Of a stretch of 37,003 bases of DNA, positions 32,281-37,003 are shown one piece after another (position 1 is the stretch's first letter; every line of letters begins with the position of its first letter). Under the pieces are notes generated by a model that was not told the DNA's origin, did not search any database, and was given only the letters and a program-made list of their open reading frames with translations. The translations under genes were made by a program, and so were the position numbers. Source of the DNA: Ophiostoma sp. CBS 140.51 (Eukaryota > Ascomycota > Sordariomycetes > Ophiostomatales > Ophiostomataceae); assembly GCA_029298735.1 (NCBI GenBank), contig JANSLP010000317.1, forward strand, positions 1 through 37,003, written 5' to 3'.

Positions 32281-33081
32281 ATGTCCAAGATCGTCGTCAT
32301 CACGGGTGCCAACACGGGCATCGGCTACGAAGTCGTCAAGGCCCTGCTCCAAAACGACAAGGCCACGCCGTACCGCGTCTTCTTGGGCTGCCGCTCGCTC
32401 GAAAAGGGCGAATCCGCTCGCAAGCAGGTGCTTTCAGAGGTGCCCGAGACGCAGAGCACCGTCGATTTGTTGCAGGTCGATGTGGCCAGCGACGCCTCCA
32501 TTGAGGCCGCATTTGCTGCCGTCTCCAAGGAGGTCGACCACATTGATGCCCTCGTCAACAATGCTGGCCATGCCGTAGACACGCGCATTGCCTCTGGCGC
32601 CATCTCCCGCCGTGATGCGTGGAACCAAGACTTTGACGTCAATGTGTCTGGCACCGACGTTCTGACCTACGCCTTCGCCCCTCTCCTCATCAAGTCCAAG
32701 GAGCCCCGCCTGCTGTTCTTGACGAGCGGTCTCGCCTCGCAAGGCAACATGTCTGCCGGCTACTACGCGGGCCCGGCCCCTACGGCCACGGGCTGGCCCA
32801 AGACATACTTTGGCAGCCCCTTTGCCTACCGCGCGACCAAGTGCGCGCTCAACATGCTGATGCTCAACTGGCACTACGTGCTGCTGCCGGACGGCGTTAA
32901 AACCTTCTCAATCTCGCCTGGCATGCTGGCCACGGGTCTCGGCAACATCAAGGAGCAGCTCATCAAGATGGGCGCGGGCCACCCGTCAATTGGCGGCCAG
33001 CTCATCCAAAAGGTGGTGGCGGGCGAGCGCGATGCCGATGCTGGCTTCGTCGTCAACGCCGCCGGACGGATGCCTTTCTAG
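32281..33081 (+). CDS. Short-chain dehydrogenase/reductase (SDR)
   Basis: The product has 266 residues and is intronless. The NAD(P)-binding motif TGANTGIG is at 8-15 and the structural NNAG at 93-96. The catalytic set is Ser (TSGLAS, Ser149 or Ser153) with Tyr183 and Lys187 in YRATK. The region GYYAGPAPTATGWPKTYFGSP before the active-site Tyr is a long substrate loop. SISPGMLATGLGN is the usual PG motif after the active site. These proteins are cytosolic oxidoreductases of alcohols, ketones or related groups; the residue set resembles fungal carbonyl-reductase-like SDRs, but no substrate can be assigned. Arg38 in GCRSLEKG suggests NADPH preference, as an inference. It is convergent with the secreted protein gene at 33156-33977, with 74 bp between the stops. 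Confidence 0.92.
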   Translation: MSKIVVITGANTGIGYEVVKALLQNDKATPYRVFLGCRSLEKGESARKQVLSEVPETQSTVDLLQVDVASDASIEAAFAAVSKEVDHIDALVNNAGHAVDTRIASGAISRRDAWNQDFDVNVSGTDVLTYAFAPLLIKSKEPRLLFLTSGLASQGNMSAGYYAGPAPTATGWPKTYFGSPFAYRATKCALNMLMLNWHYVLLPDGVKTFSISPGMLATGLGNIKEQLIKMGAGHPSIGGQLIQKVVAGERDADAGFVVNAAGRMPF

Positions 33082-33155
33082 CCGTGCATGGAGGTGATAG
33101 ATAGAATAGCTTAGATTGATAACTCTACACTAAATACAAACGGCACTGTGCCTGT

Positions 33156-33977
33156 CTACCTGCCGCAGTTCTTGTTCGTGCACACCGTCAGCTCGTGAAT
33201 GTAACGAATCTTGCCTCCCTCAATGCGGTAAATGTTGGTGCTCGGCGTGCCATTGGGCTTGGCCTTGTCGATAAAGGGGAAATTGTTGAAAATATCCACC
33301 GCACCAAAAACGGGATCAATAATGTACCGCCGGTTCGTCACCTTGAAGGGCTGCGGGAACTGCGGCATCTTGCAAGTGTTGCCGGTCTTGCCCGTGGCGG
33401 AGCCGCCCTCAATGCGCGAGCATGTCGTGCCAAAGGGTGGAGAGACGGTACCGTCGCCCCATGAATCCAAGTAAGCGTCCGCCGCCGCTTTCAGGACGGC
33501 CCGCGTGTCCTGTTTGGCGTCGGGAATGGCCGGCCACGACTCTTGCTTGTCGGCCGCCAAGTGGCCCGCCGCATTGAACGCCCAGTCGCCGTCCTTGGTG
33601 ACGACGGCCTCAATGTCGGTAATTTCGGGCGTGGTGGCGCCCTGTGCCACGTACACACGGACAACCACGACGTAGGGTTTCTTGTTGGAGGCGGCGTTGA
33701 ACTCGATGAACGCACCGCAAGACTCGGTATCCAGAAACGTGCGATTGAAGTCAATGGAAATGGGACTGGCCAATATGCCCTTGCTGATATCGAGGGCGAC
33801 GTCGTTTTCAATGTAGGTAAAGTTGGTCGTGGCGAGGTTGGCAGGAGGCTTGCCGGCCGTGGCGCCCGCGAGATAAGCAGACGCAGCGGCGGCCAAAACA
33901 TCACGGGTGCAGTCGGCAGCGACAGCGCCGTGGGCAGCAAGGCCCGCCAGGGCAAGCAGATAGGATGCAAAGACCAT
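33156..33977 (-). CDS. Secreted protein, probable DUF8021 family
   Basis: The product has 273 residues. I start at the Met at 33975-33977, which begins a signal peptide (MVFASYLLALAGLAAHGAVA); the frame runs 13 codons further upstream without signal character. The mature protein opens with ADCTRDVLAAAASAYLAG. It continues with NFTYIENDVALDISKGILA, a Cys-containing CGAFIEFNA strand, ITDIEAVVTKDGDWAFNA, and WPAIPDAKQDTRAVLKAAAD, followed by GTTCSRIEGG and a C-terminal VCTNKNCGR. This pattern matches secreted ascomycete proteins that I recall under DUF8021; the name is from memory and unverified. The fold, with a repeated helix-sheet cone, may resemble SnoaL/NTF2-like domains, which is an inference. 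No enzymatic residues can be named. It converges with the SDR gene; a TTTAAA element lies about 180 bp upstream on the minus strand. Confidence 0.8.
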   Translation of the reverse strand: MVFASYLLALAGLAAHGAVAADCTRDVLAAAASAYLAGATAGKPPANLATTNFTYIENDVALDISKGILASPISIDFNRTFLDTESCGAFIEFNAASNKKPYVVVVRVYVAQGATTPEITDIEAVVTKDGDWAFNAAGHLAADKQESWPAIPDAKQDTRAVLKAAADAYLDSWGDGTVSPPFGTTCSRIEGGSATGKTGNTCKMPQFPQPFKVTNRRYIIDPVFGAVDIFNNFPFIDKAKPNGTPSTNIYRIEGGKIRYIHELTVCTNKNCGR

Positions 33978-34449
33978 TGTGAGATGTTGGTGACACAAAA
34001 ATCGAACAAGATGCAAACAAAGACACGATCAAACAAACAAACACCGGTAGAGACAGGACAGTTGGATGTGGAGAATAAAGGCTTCGAATCTCAACAAGTG
34101 ATGAGACAACTCTCAAGGCCATCCCCGGCATGTTGTCTCCGCAATCATGGCAAAGTTTAAATAAAGATACAGGAAGCGGGGAAACAAAACGTATGGAGCG
34201 GCTGTTTCTCATCGGTGCTTTTTGCCGTCATTTGTTTATTATGATCGTTGTATTTATTAATATTGATCTCAGGAGCGGGTGAAAACGTCCCGCAAATTGG
34301 ATTGCCCTTGTTGGCCGACCGGTACTTGCAAAGAGACTCTATGCACATAAATTGTGTGGGACATCGTGGGCCTGGGATCGCTTGCAGACTTACCAACTTT
34401 ACCCGACCCGGCGTCCATTTTGACCCATTATCCCTCCACTCGAAGCATA
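33978..34449. other. Intergenic, no gene seen
   Basis: This region sits between the upstream side of the secreted protein gene and the tRNA. It contains the minus-strand promoter and no supported coding frame. Confidence 0.6.
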
Positions 34450-34543
34450 TCCCTCGTGGCGCAATTGGATAGCGCGTTAGACTGTTAAGCGTCTTCGACG
34501 CATTGGTGATCTAAAGGTTGGTGGTTCAAGCCCACCCGAGGGA
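34450..34543 (+). tRNA. tRNA-Asn (anticodon GTT) with a 21-nt intron
   Basis: The acceptor stem TCCCTCG pairs with CGAGGGA (34537-34543). The D stem GCGC/GCGC closes a loop with TTGGATA. The anticodon stem TTAGA pairs with TCTAA (34510-34514). The anticodon GTT is at 34484-34486. The T stem GGTGG/CCACC encloses TTCAAGC. An insert at 34488-34508 sits one base after the anticodon, the canonical position for a eukaryotic nuclear tRNA intron; the mature tRNA is 73 nt before CCA. Box A (TGGCGCAATTGG, 34457-34468) and box B (GGTTCAAGCCC, 34523-34533) fit pol III promoter consensus. Confidence 0.96.
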
Positions 34544-34905
34544 GAGATTGATTTCTGTATTCTTTTTTTACCCATTTTTGCCATACAAGAGGTTGAGTCT
34601 TTTTGACCTCGGCGTTGAGAAGCAACTGCTGTTATTGTCATTATTTCCATTAGGTTCTAGCAAGACTCAAAGCTATACTGAAGTTCTCATAACAGTCGCC
34701 ACGTCCATCTCATTGATAAAGTAATATTTCAGAAATGGGAATGTCGACGTTTATCCTTTTTATTTTCATTTTTTTTTAAAAAATTGCACGCCACAACATA
34801 ACTATGAGATGAAATGCTCACTTACATCCTACGTCTTCGTTTCCAAATCTCATATCGTTTAGTTTATTGAACTTGCCAGGTATTTTACAGTCAACCTTGT
34901 CCGCT
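34544..34905. other. Short gene-free spacer, AT-rich
   Basis: Apart from the pol III terminator I see nothing specific here. It is AT-rich with a T/A run near 34770-34790. Confidence 0.6.
34563..34569 (+). terminator. RNA polymerase III terminator of tRNA-Asn
   Basis: A run of seven T starts 19 nt after the tRNA 3' end, which is the standard pol III stop signal. Confidence 0.85.
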
Positions 34906-35627
34906 TCAATCATCATAGTCGTCACCATATGCGTCACCACAATCGTCACCCCAATCATCATAATCATCTCCGCCATCGGCCTCGTCGTCGTAGCCATCGT
35001 CAACATCACAGTATCCGCTATCCACATCATCAGCATCACTAACTTCGTCTTCGAAAACGCGGTCGTCAAAGTCGGATATACCATCCGAGCCATCGTAAGA
35101 AGAGGGCGTAGCCCAGTGCCTCCTCCTCCTCCTCCTCCTCCGTACGGGACGCTTTCGTGTCTTGTTCCACTCACGTCGAGCGATCCGGTCTCGTCTTGTC
35201 GTTCTCTTGTCGTGGGCTGCACATCTTCTCGTCACATGCTCCATCCTCCATTTTCAATATTGGTATCGTTGTTATTGTTGGTATCAGGCACTTTGTCGGT
35301 GGCATTGGCGTTATAGAAGTAGTAGTTGTGGTTGTTGTTGCTGTGTCGTCGGAGAACCTCCTCCTCCACCACCGCCAGAGCGAATAGACAGGTGGGTTGT
35401 TCTCCCGACGTGGGAGGGGCGGCCTCCGGCAAAGGTACACCTCTATTTGTGCTTCTTGTGCTTCTTGTTTTTCTCGTGTAGGGGGTGACAGCGCCGAGTG
35501 AAAAGACTCTTACCTTGTTCGTGCTAGTGCTCATAGTGTTGGGCGTCCGGTTCTCGCGTCCGGTTCTCGCGTACGTTGTGAGCGTTACGAGTGTTGGCAG
35601 CGTTGGTACCGTAGTCTGGGGTGACAA
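34906..35627 (-). other. Low-complexity frames: basic run and acidic Asp/Gly/Tyr tail
   Basis: Two overlapping minus-strand frames have marked composition. The frame ending at 35232 reads VVEEEVLRRHSNNNHNYYFYN and is Asn-rich. The frame ending at 34906 reads an eight-Arg run coded by a (TCC)7 microsatellite, then an Asp/Gly/Tyr-rich end (VDDGYDDEADGGDDYDDWGDD). The start of the second frame overlaps the end of the first by 13 bp in a different frame. They could be the broken C-terminal part of the Cys/His-rich gene just upstream on the same strand, or merely translation of simple-sequence DNA. I do not claim a gene. Confidence 0.3.
35121..35141 (+). repeat. (TCC)7 microsatellite
   Basis: Seven perfect TCC units; on the minus strand they code the Arg run in the low-complexity frame. 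Confidence 0.9.
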
Positions 35628-36553
35628 TTATCTCCCTTCTCGCATTGATGGCAGTTGGTCGTGCCTCTTCTCTCCTGCTTCCAGTGGTAACGACGTCGCG
35701 GACAGCAGGTACTGTATTAACGACAGCAGGAGCATCAGCCGGAACCCGTGTGCTTCGGAACCGCAGTCGCACCGGTTCAGGGCTCCCTTCCGCGCCCGGC
35801 AAAGGCACCAGCTTCGGCTCCTTGCGTCCATGCACCTCTAGCACTGACACATGTACGTTCCGCACGCGGCAGCCCCGGGTGGTGCCGTACTGCTGCCAGG
35901 AACAATCCCAGTAAAAGATCCACGGGTATGCAAGCCGGTTCGTCTCCGTATTGACGCTCGCAATCTGCCAAGGACGGCAAACATATGGGCTAGGTCGTAG
36001 GGTTTTCCTGTGGTAGCAGCACTCCGTTCTCGTCGTTGGCGCCCTCGTTCTTGGTGTTCTGCTCGGGTTCCTCGTCGGGCGCTGCCTGCCCATACACTTC
36101 CACCAGTGATGCATGTTTGTCCCGCTCCTAGTATCCTCGAGACACGCCGTCATTTGGCCGTCTACAGCAGTCCCAGAGAAAGGCGACCGGCTGGCTGGCA
36201 CGGCTCTGCTGGGTTTCAATGTCTCGGCTCGTATGCGCCGCCCAAAGGCTTGCGTTAGGCTTTAGGCTACCCGAGTGGACATGGCAGATGGAGGGTCCGC
36301 TCTTCGTGGCGCTAGTAAAGAACTCGCCACAGTTGTTGCACTCGCCTAAATTGACATTGGTGATGGCATCGTTGTCGGCGTTGCATTTTGCGAGAGCTGC
36401 ATCGTGCTTGTCGATCCATCGTGTGGCCCGTGCCTGGAGCTCTGTGTCGTCCTTGCATAACGACAAGAGTAGTCGGTTGGCAATGTGCGTGTGTCGATGG
36501 AGTTGTGAGTATCGAGAGTGTCGAATAGAGTGTGACGATCGTGTCGCGTGCAC
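35524..36553 (-). pseudogene. Broken Cys/His-rich gene with duplicated W-D-C motif
   Basis: The frame from 36553 reads ARATRWIDKHDAALAKCNADND, then a zinc-knuckle-like CNNCGEFFTSATKSG and CHVH, then FLWDCCRRPNDGVSRGY, where a TAG at 36128-36130 ends it. Read past the stop, the same frame goes on as ERDKHASLVEVYGQAAPDEEPE up to a second TAG near 35989. In another frame a related block follows (WIFYWDCSWQQYG, TTRGCRVRNVHVSVLEVHG) and runs to a stop at 35524. The two blocks align: FLWDCC...SRG(Y)...HASLVEVYG with FYWDCS...TRGC...HVSVLEVHG, about 265 bp apart. So this looks like a duplicated Cys/His motif protein broken by a nonsense codon and a frameshift. There is no ATG at the left edge of the first frame, so the start is missing or lies in another exon. 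An unrecognised intron joining the frames is the alternative. Confidence 0.5.
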
Positions 36554-37003
36554 AAGTGCTTAGAAGACGCGTCGTTCTTGGGAGGTCGCGACCCCTAATC
36601 GAGACAATTTAGCGCTAAACAGCTTGTGGATCCAGGACCCTGGTACCTAGAAATTGCTGCAATGACGTCGACGCTAGCTCACTTGCACCGAATCTTTTGG
36701 TGGCATCATCAAACTTTCATATTTTATCATCTGTCTGCTGTCTCGATATGGTCGCCCTGGTCTGTTGAAGTAAATCAGCTCTGCGTGGACGTCTTCTTCC
36801 TCCGATTCCTGTCGGGTTGTCTTATGTTTACATTAGGCCCTTATCGTTTATCAAAAATAAAATCAGATTTCAATAAACAATTGGTGGCATCGCATTCGTA
36901 AAGTAAAATAAAAAAATGAAAGCAAAAGCCATGAAAAGCCCATAAAAAGACCGAAAAAAGCAGCACGTCCTAGACAATTTTGCGCGCCTTGCGCGGAATC
37001 TCC
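36554..37003. other. Right-end stretch without a clear gene
   Basis: No supported coding frame is seen. It could contain the start or promoter of the broken Cys/His-rich gene. The last 150 bases are A-rich. Confidence 0.5.

Noticed and set aside
1..37003. CRISPR array, transposase or reverse transcriptase genes, rRNA genes
   Set aside because: I saw no regularly spaced repeats, no transposase or polymerase motifs and no rRNA sequence. The repeats present are microsatellites and short palindromes.

Overview
The window looks like nuclear DNA of a filamentous ascomycete (Pezizomycotina, most like a Sordariomycete). The introns I can place in recognisable genes are mostly short GT-AG introns (49-53 nt) with CTAAC or CTGAC branch sites. 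The coding sequences are GC-rich at third positions. The gene content is typical of such fungi: an ascomycete-type laccase ending in DSGI, a LaeA-like methyltransferase, a predicted secreted intradiol dioxygenase, a predicted secreted SET-domain protein, an MFS sugar transporter, and a tRNA-Asn with an anticodon-loop intron. Genus and species cannot be told from the sequence alone. Gene density is low: about eleven intact protein genes, one partial gene, two pseudogene regions and one tRNA in 37 kb.

Left part (1-7.3 kb): the last exon of an unrecognised gene, then a tandem family of three related secreted Ser-rich proteins with a beta-sandwich, carbohydrate-binding-like domain. The first copy (1032-1670) is a pseudogene with one nonsense codon and two compensating frameshifts; the second and third are intact. 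They run convergently into an intronless laccase on the minus strand (5340-7094).

Middle (7.3-18.6 kb): mostly gene-free, pyrimidine-rich DNA with one small secreted-protein gene (10559-11235, one intron) and a three-exon LaeA-like methyltransferase (14993-16684) with a long disordered N-terminus. About 3.4 kb and 3.8 kb of non-coding sequence lie in front of these two genes.

18.6-23.4 kb: a glutathione-dependent formaldehyde-activating (GFA-type) gene converges on a secreted intradiol dioxygenase with a Gly/Phe repeat tail. A three-exon SET-domain gene with a signal peptide and an acidic tract follows on the minus strand. A further 5.4 kb has no recognisable gene.

Right part (28.8-37 kb): a sugar transporter split by an unusually long 317-nt intron and preceded by a cluster of CreA-like motifs; a short-chain dehydrogenase converging on a secreted protein of the probable DUF8021 type; tRNA-Asn(GTT); and a microsatellite-rich segment holding a broken Cys/His-rich gene with a duplicated W-D-C motif.

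Taken together, laccase, intradiol dioxygenase, formaldehyde-activating enzyme, sugar transporter and putative carbohydrate-binding proteins suggest a plant-material or aromatic-compound lifestyle. The sequence does not show that they form one regulated cluster. I found no convincing new multi-gene system. The best leads are the decaying tandem family, the secreted SET protein, the broken Cys/His-rich gene and the long-intron transporter.
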